Position numbers and translations under genes: made by a program
The notes under the pieces: generated by a model
The model's input: only the letters and a program-made list of their open reading frames with translations
Told to the model about the DNA's origin: nothing
Database searches by the model: none
Origin: Meridianimarinicoccus sp. MJW13
GTDB taxonomy: Bacteria > Pseudomonadota > Alphaproteobacteria > Rhodobacterales > Rhodobacteraceae
Assembly: GCF_014901205.1 (NCBI RefSeq)
Contig: NZ_JACNMU010000006.1
Span: 62,001-126,000 of the forward strand
DNA length: 64,000 bases
Reading direction: 5' to 3'
Shown: positions 28,055 through 37,140 of the stretch, piece by piece
Layout of the letters: the number at the start of each line of letters is the position of its first letter
How positions within the stretch are numbered: position 1 is the first letter of the stretch

Positions 28055-28082
28055 ACGCCGGCCGGACCTGTCCGACCGGCGT
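28055..28082 (+). repeat. Hairpin between tctC and tctAB
   Basis: Arms ACGCCGG (28055-28061) and CCGGCGT (28076-28082) with an inner CGGA/TCCG stem and CCTG loop. No T-tract. Probably an mRNA-stabilising stem that favours the binding-protein message over the membrane component. Confidence 0.55.
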
Positions 28083-28122
28083 TGGCTTCCCCATTTCCAT
28101 TCCACATACAGAAAGCGGCTCC

Positions 28123-30159
28123 ATGGAGATTTTCGCGAACGCCCTTCCTGCGCTCGGTGAAGCGTGGGGGCTCATCCTGCAACCCATGGTCCTGGGCTAT
28201 CTTGTGCTTGGTGTCGTCATGGGCCTTGCGGTCGGCGTATTCCCCGGACTTGGTGGCATTGCCGGGCTCTCGCTGCTGCTGCCTTTCATGTTCGGCATGG
28301 ACCCCATCCTGGGGCTGGCGCTGATGATCGGAATGGTGGCCGTTGTTCCCACCTCCGACACGTTTGCCTCGGTGCTCATGGGAATCCCGGGCTCTTCAGC
28401 CTCACAAGCCACGGTGCTTGACGGATTCCCGATGGCCAAGAACGGCCAGGCCGCCCGCGCGCTGTCGGCCGCTTTCGCATCCTCGCTGTTCGGTGGCCTC
28501 GTCGGGGCGGCGTTCCTGACGGTCTTCATTCTGGTTGCGCGGCCCATCGTGCTTGAGTTCGGTCTGCCGGAAATGCTGATGGTCACCATCCTTGGCCTGT
28601 CCATGGTCGCGGTGCTTGCAGGGCGTTTCGCGCTCAAGGGGCTTGCGGCCGCAGGGCTTGGCCTGATGATCGGCACAATCGGCGAGGCTGACGCCGGAGG
28701 CAGCCTGCGCATGGCAAGCTACGACATTCCGTATCTGACGGACGGCCTGAAGCTTGTGATCGTCGGCCTGGGCATCTTTGCCATCCCCGAAATCGTTTCC
28801 TTGCTGCGTCAGGACCGTTCCATCGCCAAGGGTGCGGAACTGGGCGGGGGCTGGCTGGACGGTGTGCGCGACTGGTTCGCCAACATCTGGCTCTCGGTCC
28901 GCTGTTCCATCATCGGTGTCGTTGTCGGCATCATCCCCGGTCTCGGAGGGTCCGTGGTCGACTGGATCGCCTATGGCCACTCCGTCCAGACCACGAAAGA
29001 CAAATCCAATTTCGGCAAGGGCGAAGTGCGCGGCGTGATCGGGCCGGAAAGCTCGAACAACGCCAAGGAAGGCGGCGGTCTTGTTCCGACGCTGCTTTTC
29101 GGCATTCCCGGATCCGGGTCCATGGCGATCTTCATTGGCGTCGTCGCGCTGCTCGGATCGGGCGAGATCGAGGTTGGTCCGGCGATGCTCAAGGACAACC
29201 TTGACATCACCTATTCCATCGTTTGGCTGCTGGCTCTGGCAAATGTGGTGGGGACGATCCTCTGCATCGCGCTTTCGGGTGGGATCGCCCGGATGACGAC
29301 AATCCGCTTCACCTACCTCGCGCCGTTCCTGTTCATGCTGATCAGCTTCGCGGCATTCCAGTCCGGTCAGAATTTCGAGGATTTGCTCGCCCTGTTCGTC
29401 ATTGGTCTGATCGGGATTTTCCTGCGCCGGTTCGACTGGTCGCGTCCGGCCTTCCTGATCGGCTTCGTGCTGTCGAACCCGGTGGAACAGTTTACCAACC
29501 AGGCGTTCCAGATCGCATCCTTCCGGTTCCGTAAAAGCTTTGAAGAGGGCATCGACTATATCTTCAGCCCGATCGTGATCATCCTGATCATCATCACCGT
29601 GGTGTCGGTCGTTCTGGGCCTGCGTCAGGCGAAAAACATCATGGCGGAAGGCGATGTTCAGTCTGGAACCAAGCGGGCTCCGATGGTCTTCCTTCTGATC
29701 ATTGCAGGCTACCTGCTGGTGGCGTTGATCAACGCCAACATGATCCCGGACTACAACATGACCGACAAGATCATCCCGATGGTCATCGGATCCTTCGCGC
29801 TGGGTTGCTGCCTGATCCTGCTGGTCCAGATGATCCGCCGCCCGGAAAGAGACGCCATCTTTGCGGATAAGGAAGTGGCCGGAGAAGATGCGGACGCACC
29901 CTATGGCCTTTGGTCCACGCTGGCCTGGTTTGGTTCGCTGATCGTCGGCACCTTCTTCGTTGGCTTCATCATCGCGCTGCTTGGGTTCCTGATCACCTTT
30001 TTGCGGGTCCGCGCGGGTGCCGGTTGGGGCAAGACCCTGATCCTGACCGCCTGTGGCATTGCCTTCATGTGCCTGATGGCCGGCGTCCTGAACCGCGATT
30101 TCCCGCCGGGGCTGTTGCAGCACTATGTCCCGCTTCCCTGGCCGCTGGGAGGGGAGTGA
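28123..30159 (+). CDS. tctA: Fused TctA-TctB membrane component of a tripartite tricarboxylate transporter
   Basis: 678 aa. Residues 1-500 are TctA: GVFPGLGGIAGLSLLLPF, the loop FASVLMGIPGSSASQATVLDGFPMAKNGQAARAL, a second copy VGIIPGLGGSVVDWIAYGHS and PTLLFGIPGSGSMAIF, the paired GxPG motifs of the family. About residues 520-678 contain four more helices and resemble the small TctB subunit, so both membrane subunits are one polypeptide. Together with the TctC binding protein it imports a tricarboxylate using an ion gradient. Followed after 3 nt by the PrpF/GalD-like gene. Confidence 0.9.
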   Translation: MEIFANALPALGEAWGLILQPMVLGYLVLGVVMGLAVGVFPGLGGIAGLSLLLPFMFGMDPILGLALMIGMVAVVPTSDTFASVLMGIPGSSASQATVLDGFPMAKNGQAARALSAAFASSLFGGLVGAAFLTVFILVARPIVLEFGLPEMLMVTILGLSMVAVLAGRFALKGLAAAGLGLMIGTIGEADAGGSLRMASYDIPYLTDGLKLVIVGLGIFAIPEIVSLLRQDRSIAKGAELGGGWLDGVRDWFANIWLSVRCSIIGVVVGIIPGLGGSVVDWIAYGHSVQTTKDKSNFGKGEVRGVIGPESSNNAKEGGGLVPTLLFGIPGSGSMAIFIGVVALLGSGEIEVGPAMLKDNLDITYSIVWLLALANVVGTILCIALSGGIARMTTIRFTYLAPFLFMLISFAAFQSGQNFEDLLALFVIGLIGIFLRRFDWSRPAFLIGFVLSNPVEQFTNQAFQIASFRFRKSFEEGIDYIFSPIVIILIIITVVSVVLGLRQAKNIMAEGDVQSGTKRAPMVFLLIIAGYLLVALINANMIPDYNMTDKIIPMVIGSFALGCCLILLVQMIRRPERDAIFADKEVAGEDADAPYGLWSTLAWFGSLIVGTFFVGFIIALLGFLITFLRVRAGAGWGKTLILTACGIAFMCLMAGVLNRDFPPGLLQHYVPLPWPLGGE

Positions 30160-30162
30160 CCC

Positions 30163-31263
30163 ATGACCCAGACAGGTATACCCTATATCTTCATGCGTGG
30201 TGGCACGTCCCGTGGACCCTACTTCCGCCGCGAGGATCTTCCCGAAGATCGCGAGATGCTCGCAAAGGTGCTGATTGCTGCGGTCGGTTCGGGTCATGCG
30301 CTCAACATCGACGGAATCGGGGGCGGTGCGGCGGTGACCACCAAGGTCGCCATGCTGTCGCAATCCAAGGATGACTGGGCCGATATCGACTATTTCTTTG
30401 CTCAGGTGTCGGTCGAGGATCAGATGGTCGATTTCAAACCCACCTGCGGCAATATCCTCTCGGGGGTAGGTCCGGCCGCCATCGAGATGGGACTTGTCGA
30501 TCCGGCCGAGGACGTGACCGAGATCCGCATTCGCGCAACCAACACGGGCGCGCGCGTGGTGGCAAGGGTGCGCACGCCGGGTGGGCGCCTCTCCTATGAA
30601 GGCGATACCGAGATTGCGGGCGTGCCCGGTGTCTCCTCCCCTGTGCAACTGACCTTCATGGGCGTCGTCGGCTCGGCGACCGGGGCCTTTCTGCCGACCG
30701 GAAACCTGCGCGACGCATTTGACGGTCTCACGGTGACTTGCATGGATGTCGCCATGCCCGTGGTCCTGGCCCGTGCGGCCGATTTCGGGCTGACGGGATA
30801 CGAGAGCGCCGAGGAGCTTGACGAAAACCGCGCGTTCTTTGACCGGATGGAGGCAATCCGGCGGAAGGCCGGCTCTGCGATGGGCATGGGCGACGTGTCG
30901 CAATCCGTCACGCCGAAATTCGCCATTCTGGCCCCGGCCCGTAAAGGCGGCACCATTGCAGCCCGGTATTTCATGCCCTGGAAGACCCACCCGACCATGG
31001 CGGTGACCGGGGCGCAATGTATCGCCTCAAGCGCGCTGACGCCCGGTACCGTGGCTGACGGGATGCTGGACCGCCCCACCGACGGCCCTGCAGATGTGGT
31101 CATCGAACATCCTTCCGGCACGATCGAGGTACTGGTCGATTTTTCAAGCGACGGCGGGTTCACCCTGAACGCGGCCGGTCTTGTCCGGACCGCCCGCAAG
31201 CTGGCCGACGGCCAGGTCTATGTTCCCCGCGCGGTCTGGGCGGGACCGGAGGTTGACGCATGA
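30163..31263 (+). CDS. PrpF/4-oxalomesaconate tautomerase (GalD)-family isomerase
   Basis: 366 aa with a diaminopimelate-epimerase-like double fold of the PrpF family: IPYIFMRGGTSRGPYFRREDLP at the start, LNIDGIGGGAAVTTKVAML, the conserved Cys in FKPTCGNILSGVGPAAIE and a second Cys in VTGAQCIASSA. Family members isomerise unsaturated tricarboxylates (2-methylaconitate, 4-oxalomesaconate). Next to tricarboxylate uptake and TcuAB, a cis/trans or double-bond shift of an aconitate-like acid fits. The exact substrate is inference. Its stop overlaps the following gene start. Confidence 0.85.
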   Translation: MTQTGIPYIFMRGGTSRGPYFRREDLPEDREMLAKVLIAAVGSGHALNIDGIGGGAAVTTKVAMLSQSKDDWADIDYFFAQVSVEDQMVDFKPTCGNILSGVGPAAIEMGLVDPAEDVTEIRIRATNTGARVVARVRTPGGRLSYEGDTEIAGVPGVSSPVQLTFMGVVGSATGAFLPTGNLRDAFDGLTVTCMDVAMPVVLARAADFGLTGYESAEELDENRAFFDRMEAIRRKAGSAMGMGDVSQSVTPKFAILAPARKGGTIAARYFMPWKTHPTMAVTGAQCIASSALTPGTVADGMLDRPTDGPADVVIEHPSGTIEVLVDFSSDGGFTLNAAGLVRTARKLADGQVYVPRAVWAGPEVDA

Positions 31264-31568
31264 ACACCCGGAATATCCTCTTTGCCTTCAATGGCTTGTC
31301 CAGTGCCGAGACCGCGTTGCGCTATTCCGCTCACACTACCAGGGCCAAAGGCGCGCATATGACCGCCCTTGTCGCCCATTCCGGCCATGAAACAGACGAC
31401 AGCCATGCCGCCTGGATGCCGGCAAAAGCGTGCGAGATCATTGCGGCGGCCAAGGCCGAGATCATTGACGACATTCGTGGGAAGTTCGATGTGCTGTCTG
31501 GCGACCTCGGGCTGGACGATCGGCTGCACTATACCGATGTCACCGGCGCGCTTTCGTCGCTGCATTGA
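31260..31568 (+). CDS. Truncated universal stress protein (Usp)-like fragment
   Basis: 102 aa. The start resembles a Usp domain (RNILFAFNGLSSAETALRYSAHTTRAKGAHMTALVAH), but the protein ends at DVTGALSSLH, where longer Usp relatives continue into the ATP-binding second half of the fold (GxxGxx9GS), which is absent. No continuation of the domain is found in other frames downstream: the D-2-hydroxyacid dehydrogenase begins 15 nt later. The upstream overlap (ATGA with the isomerase) is intact, so a deletion of the gene's 3' part is the simplest reading. Probably non-functional. Confidence 0.6.
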   Translation: MNTRNILFAFNGLSSAETALRYSAHTTRAKGAHMTALVAHSGHETDDSHAAWMPAKACEIIAAAKAEIIDDIRGKFDVLSGDLGLDDRLHYTDVTGALSSLH

Positions 31569-31582
31569 AGGGCAAGGGATCG

Positions 31583-32566
31583 ATGAAAGTTCATATTCTC
31601 GACGATTGGTTCGATACGCTGCGGGCCCTGCCCTGTTTCCGCAAACTGGATGGCCATGATGTCACCGTCTGGACAGATCATGTCGAGGATATCGACACCT
31701 TGGCTTCAAGGCTGTCCGGGGCCGAGGCTTTGGTGCTGTTTCGCGAGCGTACCAAGATCACCCGCGCGCTGTTGGAGCGCCTGCCCCATCTGCGGCTGAT
31801 CAGCCAGCGCAGCGTCTACCCGCACGTGGATGTCCCGGCCTGCACCGACAACAACGTGCTGCTCTGTTCCAACATGCATGCGGGCACACCCTCTTATGCA
31901 GCTGCTGAGTTGACCTGGGCCTTGATCCTGGCGGCGATGCGTCAAATCCCGGCACAGGTGGCTTCGGTCAAGGCCGGGACATGGCAGATGGGCGTGGGGA
32001 AGACGCTGCGCGGGCGGCGGATCGGGCTCTATGGTTACGGTCGTATCGCGCGGGCGGTGGCAGGATATGCGCGGGCCTTCGGGATGGATGTTGTCTGGTG
32101 GTCTTCGGACGCGGGGCGTGCCAGGGCGCGCGCCGATGGCGAGATGATTGCAGACAGCCGCGAGGCCTTTTTTGGGTCCTGCGACGTGGTCTCGGTGCAT
32201 GTCCGGCTGAAGCCCGAAACACGGGGCATCCTCACGGCTGCGGATTTCGCGGCAATGCGTTCCGATGCGGTCTTCGTCAACACCTCGCGCGCCGGGCTGA
32301 TCGCACCGGGTGCGCTGAAGGCGGCGCTCGACAAGGGGCACCCGGGCACGGCTGCGATCGATGTGTTCGACAGCGAACCGCTGACCGATCCCAAGGATCC
32401 GCTCCTTGCCCATCCCCGCCTGATTGCGACGCCGCATATCGGCTTTGTGACCGAGGACGAATTCGATCTGCAGTTTGCCGACATCTTCGACCAGATCAAC
32501 GCCTATGCTGAAAAAGCGCCGATCCACATGGTCAACCCCGAGGTCTGGGATGCTCAGCGCGGCTGA
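31583..32566 (+). CDS. D-2-hydroxyacid dehydrogenase family protein
   Basis: 327 aa. NAD-binding Rossmann core with RRIGLYGYGRIARAVAGYARAFGMDV, catalytic Arg in VFVNTSRAGLI, acidic residue in IDVFDSEPL and catalytic His in IATPHIGFVTED. The lid region resembles phosphoglycerate dehydrogenase-like enzymes of unknown substrate. AAGGG precedes the ATG at 31583; an ATG at 31565 is less likely. In this context it may reduce or oxidise a 2-oxo/2-hydroxy tricarboxylate; this is inference. Its 3' end overlaps the convergent LysR gene by 13 nt. Confidence 0.85.
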   Translation: MKVHILDDWFDTLRALPCFRKLDGHDVTVWTDHVEDIDTLASRLSGAEALVLFRERTKITRALLERLPHLRLISQRSVYPHVDVPACTDNNVLLCSNMHAGTPSYAAAELTWALILAAMRQIPAQVASVKAGTWQMGVGKTLRGRRIGLYGYGRIARAVAGYARAFGMDVVWWSSDAGRARARADGEMIADSREAFFGSCDVVSVHVRLKPETRGILTAADFAAMRSDAVFVNTSRAGLIAPGALKAALDKGHPGTAAIDVFDSEPLTDPKDPLLAHPRLIATPHIGFVTEDEFDLQFADIFDQINAYAEKAPIHMVNPEVWDAQRG

Positions 32567-33474
32567 TCCAGACCCTCGGCAATCCGCACCGCATGTCGGA
32601 ATGCAACCACGGCCGGCCTGTCGGCCTGCCCGATGCGGGTCAGCAGCCCGACCGGCCGTACGATCCCCGGCGCTGGCAAATGACGAATGACGATGCGATC
32701 CACGTATCCTTCGGTCATGGCTGATTGCGGAAGGATGCCGATCCCGCTCCCGGCCGAGACCAGTTCCAGCATCGTGCTGGTGCGCTGGACCTCATAGGTC
32801 CAGAAGTGGCCCAACCGTGCCCGTGCCATGGCGTCGTCAATGAGCATCCGGTTGCCGGTACCCCGCGCCGGCACGATCAGCGACTGGTGCGCAAGATCCT
32901 TCCAGCCGATCTTTTCGGCCTCCCCCAGGACGTGTCCCGCCGGAAGGGCCAGCACCATCGGTTCGTCGAACAGCGGCTCGAAGGCGGAACCCGGCTCTCC
33001 GACCGGAACCGAGCAGATCCCGAAATCCGCGTCCCCCTGCGCAACGGCCTGGGCGACTTCGGTGGCGGCCATGTCGAGAAACCGGATCCGGGCGGCATTC
33101 CCCGCGTCCCGAAAACAGCGCAGTGCTTTGGGCAACAACCGCTCAACGACCGTGGGAATGATGGCGACGGTCACGACCGCATTGCGTTGGTATTCCAGCA
33201 TCACGCTTTCATCGCGCAACGCCAGCGTGGTCTCGCGCGCGTCGTCGAGGATGGCTTGCGCCCGCGCCTTCAGCCGCTTGGCCGCCAGCGTCGGTTTGAC
33301 CGCCCGGGTTGTCCTTTCGAACAACTCGGACCCGAGCGCTGTCTCAAGCTTCTGGATCCGTCGCGTGATGGCCGACTGGGACAGGCCAAGGTCGCTGCTC
33401 GCGGTATGGAAAGAGCCGCTCTCCAGAACCGCGAGAAAAGCCTCCAGATCGCCAAAATCGAAATTGATGTGCAT
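32554..33474 (-). CDS. LysR-family transcriptional regulator, divergent from tcuA
   Basis: 306 aa. N-terminal helix-turn-helix (FLAVLESGSFHTASSDLGLSQSAITRRIQKLETALGSELFERTTRAVKPT), effector-binding domain from about residue 90. Divergent from tcuA with a 79-nt gap, the normal arrangement for a LysR activator and its target, so it is likely to control tcuAB (as TcuR does in Salmonella). The gap contains AT-rich ATAACGCAATAATC and ATTGGTCAAATT segments that could hold T-N11-A sites. Confidence 0.88.
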   Translation of the reverse strand: MHINFDFGDLEAFLAVLESGSFHTASSDLGLSQSAITRRIQKLETALGSELFERTTRAVKPTLAAKRLKARAQAILDDARETTLALRDESVMLEYQRNAVVTVAIIPTVVERLLPKALRCFRDAGNAARIRFLDMAATEVAQAVAQGDADFGICSVPVGEPGSAFEPLFDEPMVLALPAGHVLGEAEKIGWKDLAHQSLIVPARGTGNRMLIDDAMARARLGHFWTYEVQRTSTMLELVSAGSGIGILPQSAMTEGYVDRIVIRHLPAPGIVRPVGLLTRIGQADRPAVVAFRHAVRIAEGLDQPR

Positions 33475-33553
33475 AACGCAATAATCAACCGAAAACCGTC
33501 ATTGGTCAAATTAAAGCGCGCCTGCTACTCAGATCGCAGCAAGGGAAAAGACC

Positions 33554-34939
33554 ATGACCAGCCAATATGACATCGCGGTGATCGGCGGCGGCAACGCAGC
33601 GCTTTGCGCCGCCATGACAGCGGCAGAGGCCGGCGCGCGGGTGCTGATCCTTGAAACCGCGCCCAAGGCCTACCGGGGCGGCAACTCGCGCCACACGCGT
33701 AACTTCCGCTGCATGCATTCCGGACCCCTCGGGCCCTTGGTGGAGGACTACAGCGAGGAAGAGTATTTCGCCGATCTGCTCAAGGTGACCGGGGGCAAGA
33801 CCGATGAACACCTCGCGCGCCTCGCCATCCAAACGTCCCAGGAATGCCTTCCATGGATGGAGGCGCACGGAGTGCGGTTCCAGCCGTCGCTTTCCGGCAC
33901 GCTGTCCCTGGCGCGCACCAATGCCTTCTTCATGGGCGGCGGAAAAGGCCTTGTGAATGCCTACTACCGCACCGCGGAAGGCCTCGGCGTCGACGTGATC
34001 TACGAGGCCCATGTCACCCATCTGGAACTTAAAGGGGACCGGGTCACACGCGTCGAATACACCCATGACGGGCAGGATCACCGGATCGAGCCCAAGGCGG
34101 TGATCGTGGCATCTGGCGGGTTCCAGGCTGACACCGATTGGCTCACCCGGGCATGGGGCAAACCGGCCAAGAATTTCCTGATCCGCGGGACGCCCTACAA
34201 CCGGGGCGTCGTATTGGCAGACCTGCTGGCCCAGGGGGTAAGCCAGGTCGGCGATCCGACCCAGTGCCACGCCGTCGCCATCGACGGCCGGGCGCCGAAA
34301 TTCGACGGCGGCATCGTCACCCGGCTTGACTGCGTGCCCTTCTCCATCGTCGTCAACAAGCACGCCGAACGGTTCTATGACGAGGGCGAGGATGTCTGGC
34401 CGAAGCGCTATGCGATCTGGGGCCGGTTGGTCGCCAATCAGCCCGACCAGGTGGGATATGTGATCATCGACGCGAAGTCGCTGGAACTCTTCATGCCTTC
34501 GGTGTTTCCGCCGCTCAAGGCGGACACGCTGGAAGATCTGGCCGTCCAGATGGACCTGCCGCCGGACAAGCTGCGTGCGACGGTCGAGGACTTCAACAGC
34601 GCCTGCGGCGATACCTCGTCTTTCCATCCGACGGAACTGGACGGCGTGGCGACGCACGGCATTGCGCCGCCGAAAACCAACTGGGCCCGTCCGATCACCG
34701 AGCCACCCTTCTATGGTTATTCGCTGCGGACCGGCGTGACCTTCACCTATCTCGGGCTGAAGGTCGACGAAAATGCCCAGTGCTCTACTGCCAATGGCCC
34801 GATCCGAAATCTTTGGGCGGCTGGAGAGACAATGGCCGGTTCGATCCTGGGCCAAGGCTATCTTGCAGGATTCGGCATGACCATCGGAACCGTCTTCGGA
34901 CGCATCGCAGGACGGGAAGCTTCGAACCATGTCGCTTGA
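33554..34939 (+). CDS. tcuA: FAD-dependent tricarballylate dehydrogenase TcuA
   Basis: 461-aa flavoprotein of the FAD_binding_2 (fumarate reductase/succinate dehydrogenase-like) family: dinucleotide motif IAVIGGGNAALCAAMTAAEAGARVLILE, substrate-region RGGNSRHTRNFRC, and C-terminal LWAAGETMAGSILGQGYLAGFGMTIGTVFGRIAG. The N-terminal RGGNSRHTRN form is that of TcuA, which oxidises tricarballylate to cis-aconitate. AAGGGA precedes the ATG. Overlaps tcuB by 11 nt. Confidence 0.9.
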   Translation: MTSQYDIAVIGGGNAALCAAMTAAEAGARVLILETAPKAYRGGNSRHTRNFRCMHSGPLGPLVEDYSEEEYFADLLKVTGGKTDEHLARLAIQTSQECLPWMEAHGVRFQPSLSGTLSLARTNAFFMGGGKGLVNAYYRTAEGLGVDVIYEAHVTHLELKGDRVTRVEYTHDGQDHRIEPKAVIVASGGFQADTDWLTRAWGKPAKNFLIRGTPYNRGVVLADLLAQGVSQVGDPTQCHAVAIDGRAPKFDGGIVTRLDCVPFSIVVNKHAERFYDEGEDVWPKRYAIWGRLVANQPDQVGYVIIDAKSLELFMPSVFPPLKADTLEDLAVQMDLPPDKLRATVEDFNSACGDTSSFHPTELDGVATHGIAPPKTNWARPITEPPFYGYSLRTGVTFTYLGLKVDENAQCSTANGPIRNLWAAGETMAGSILGQGYLAGFGMTIGTVFGRIAGREASNHVA

Positions 34940-36041
34940 TCTTATTCAGGAAGCCCGCCGCCAGGCGGAAATCTGCAACGCGTGTCGCTATTGCGAGGGC
35001 TATTGCTCGGTTTTCCCGGCGTTGCATCAGGAGCGTTTCTTTTCCGACGGGAACCTTACCCAGCTCGCCAATCTCTGCCACAATTGCCGCGGCTGCTATT
35101 ACGCCTGCCAATACACCGCGCCGCACGAATTTGACCTGAACCTCCCCAAGGCCCTGGCCGAGGTCCGTCGGGAAAGCTGGGAAAACCATGCCTGGCCCGC
35201 CCCGGTCGCGCGCGTGTTCCAGGCCAACGGCACATTGATTGCCGCCGCTTGCGTTCTTGGCTTTGCGCTGCTGTTCCTGGCGATGCGGGCGATCGGCTCG
35301 GCCGGGGGCGACGGCTTCTACGCCGCGCTCTCGCACAATGCGATGGTGGCCATCTTTGCCCCGGCCTTCCTGTTTCCGCTGGTTAGCCTTGTCCTGAGCC
35401 TGCGCCGCTACTGGAACACGGTCGGCGGCGAACCTGTCCGCCTGTCGCATGTGACCGCTGCAGTCGGCATGGTCGCAAAGATGAAAGACCTTGCCGCTGG
35501 ACATGGCGACGGCTGCAATTTCGAGGAAGAGGACCGTTTCTCTCAGTCTCGACGCTATGCCCACCAGTTGGTGATGTACGGATTCCTGCTCTGTTTCGCG
35601 GCCACGAGTGCGGGCACTGCCCTGCACTATGTCTTCGACCTGCCTGCACCCTACGGCATCTTTTCACTGCCGAAGCTCCTTGGGATTCCCGGTGGCCTGA
35701 TGCTGGCCTGGGGCACCGCCTGGATGGCAAGGCTCAAGCTTGCGGCCGACCGCGATGTAGGGGACCCATCCGCATGGGGTGGAGAGATGGGTTTCGTCCT
35801 GCTGCTGTTCGTGGTCGCGGTCAGCGGGCTTGCGCTCTACGTCCTGGGCGGTACCGGAATGATGCCACTCCTGCTTGCCCTTCACCTTGGTGCTGTGCTG
35901 ACCTTCTTCCTGCTGACGCCTTTTACCAAGATGGCCCACGGCTTCTATCGCCTCGCCGCTCTGGTCCGGGATGCACAGCGGGTGCAGGCGCGTGGCGCAA
36001 CTGCCCCGACGCGGGCCCAGCAGGCCAGCGCGCGGTCATGA
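34929..36041 (+). CDS. tcuB: Tricarballylate utilisation 4Fe-4S membrane protein TcuB
   Basis: 370 aa. Two C-x2-C-x2-C-x3-C clusters near the N-terminus (CNACRYCEGYC and CHNCRGCYYAC) for [4Fe-4S] centres, followed by about six membrane helices with histidines placed for heme. In Salmonella TcuB passes electrons from TcuA (FADH2) to the quinone pool. Overlaps tcuA in a different frame, implying coupling. The extreme C-terminus is Ala/Arg-rich. Confidence 0.92.
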   Translation: MSLDLIQEARRQAEICNACRYCEGYCSVFPALHQERFFSDGNLTQLANLCHNCRGCYYACQYTAPHEFDLNLPKALAEVRRESWENHAWPAPVARVFQANGTLIAAACVLGFALLFLAMRAIGSAGGDGFYAALSHNAMVAIFAPAFLFPLVSLVLSLRRYWNTVGGEPVRLSHVTAAVGMVAKMKDLAAGHGDGCNFEEEDRFSQSRRYAHQLVMYGFLLCFAATSAGTALHYVFDLPAPYGIFSLPKLLGIPGGLMLAWGTAWMARLKLAADRDVGDPSAWGGEMGFVLLLFVVAVSGLALYVLGGTGMMPLLLALHLGAVLTFFLLTPFTKMAHGFYRLAALVRDAQRVQARGATAPTRAQQASARS

Positions 36042-36084
36042 CGAGGGTGGAACCGGATCGCGGCCGAGTGGTGCGTGCTGCAAC

Positions 36085-37140
36085 GTGCGGCGGTCCAAGT
36101 TGAGGGTTGGGGGGGCGCGCCTTCGCCCGCTGGTGGCGACGCTCGCGATTGCGGGCCTGGGCGTCACCGTCTTTTCCCTGGCCGGCCTGCCGCTGCCCTT
36201 CCTGCTTGGTCCGATGTTCGCGTGCCTTGGCTTCGCCCTGCTCGGCGCCCGGTTGCAGGGGCCCGGTGTCATCGGCACCATGTTCCGGACAGTGCTGGGG
36301 GTCGCCGCCGGATCGGCGATTTCACCCGATGTCGTGTCTCAGGTTCCGGACATGTTGCGGTCGCTTGCGCTGGTTCCGTTCTTCGTCGGAATCATCGCGC
36401 TGACCGCCTACCCATTGCTGCATTCCGTCTTCGGCTACGACCGGGTGACGAGCTACTACGGCGCCATGCCCGGCGGCTTTCAGGATATGGTGGTCTACGG
36501 TGAAGAGGCCGGGGCCAACATGCGGGTGCTTTCACTTATTCACGCGACGCGGGTTCTGCTGCTGGTGAGTCTTGCGCCGTTCGCGCTCAGCCAGATCTGG
36601 GGCGTGGACCTGTCCGCCCTCCCCGGCGTACCGGCCAGTGCCATCCCGGCCCGGGAAATCGCCTTGATGGTCGCTGCGGGACTTGGTGGTTGGCTGATCG
36701 CAAAACGCCTCGGCATCTTCGGTGCCTCGATCATCGGCCCGCTTGTTGTTACGGCGTGCCTGTCTCTTCTGGGGCTCATCACGCATCGCCCGCCAGCCGA
36801 GATGGTCTGGGCGGCGCAGTTCTTCATCGGGCTTGGTGTGGGCGCGCGCTATGCGGGTGTGTCGCTACTGGAACTGCGCCATACGCTCCTTGCCGCCATC
36901 ACAAACGGTTTGCTTCTGGCCGCCGTCAGCGGCGTCTTCATCGCTGGCGTCGCAATACTTGGCATCGCCCCGGGACTGGATGCCTTTCTGGCATTCCTGC
37001 CGGGCGGCCAGGGCGAAATGGTTGTGCTGTCAATTATCGCCGGTGCCGACCTGACCTATGTCGTCCTCCACCATGTCTTCCGCCTCGTGCTTGTGATCAC
37101 CTGCGCGCCGGTCGCGATCAAGCTGTTTCGGCAACCATAG
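36085..37140 (+). CDS. AbrB-family membrane protein
   Basis: About 351 aa with roughly ten helices and an internal duplication, each half beginning with a GLPLPFLLGPMFACL / KRLGIFGASIIGPLVVTA-like block, the AbrB (ammonia monooxygenase regulator-like) membrane family often linked to tricarboxylate transporter clusters. No ATG fits well: the frame is open from 35971, but that overlaps tcuB. I propose GTG 36085 (alternative TTG 36100). Conserved YGAMPGGFQDMV and LPGGQGEMVVLS motifs. Likely an auxiliary transporter for the same substrate class; unproven. Confidence 0.8.
   Translation: MRRSKLRVGGARLRPLVATLAIAGLGVTVFSLAGLPLPFLLGPMFACLGFALLGARLQGPGVIGTMFRTVLGVAAGSAISPDVVSQVPDMLRSLALVPFFVGIIALTAYPLLHSVFGYDRVTSYYGAMPGGFQDMVVYGEEAGANMRVLSLIHATRVLLLVSLAPFALSQIWGVDLSALPGVPASAIPAREIALMVAAGLGGWLIAKRLGIFGASIIGPLVVTACLSLLGLITHRPPAEMVWAAQFFIGLGVGARYAGVSLLELRHTLLAAITNGLLLAAVSGVFIAGVAILGIAPGLDAFLAFLPGGQGEMVVLSIIAGADLTYVVLHHVFRLVLVITCAPVAIKLFRQP

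Noticed and set aside
28402-31017. 871-codon minus-strand open frame
   Set aside because: Antisense of tctAB and the PrpF-like gene; His/Arg/Asp-rich, no domain or start context.
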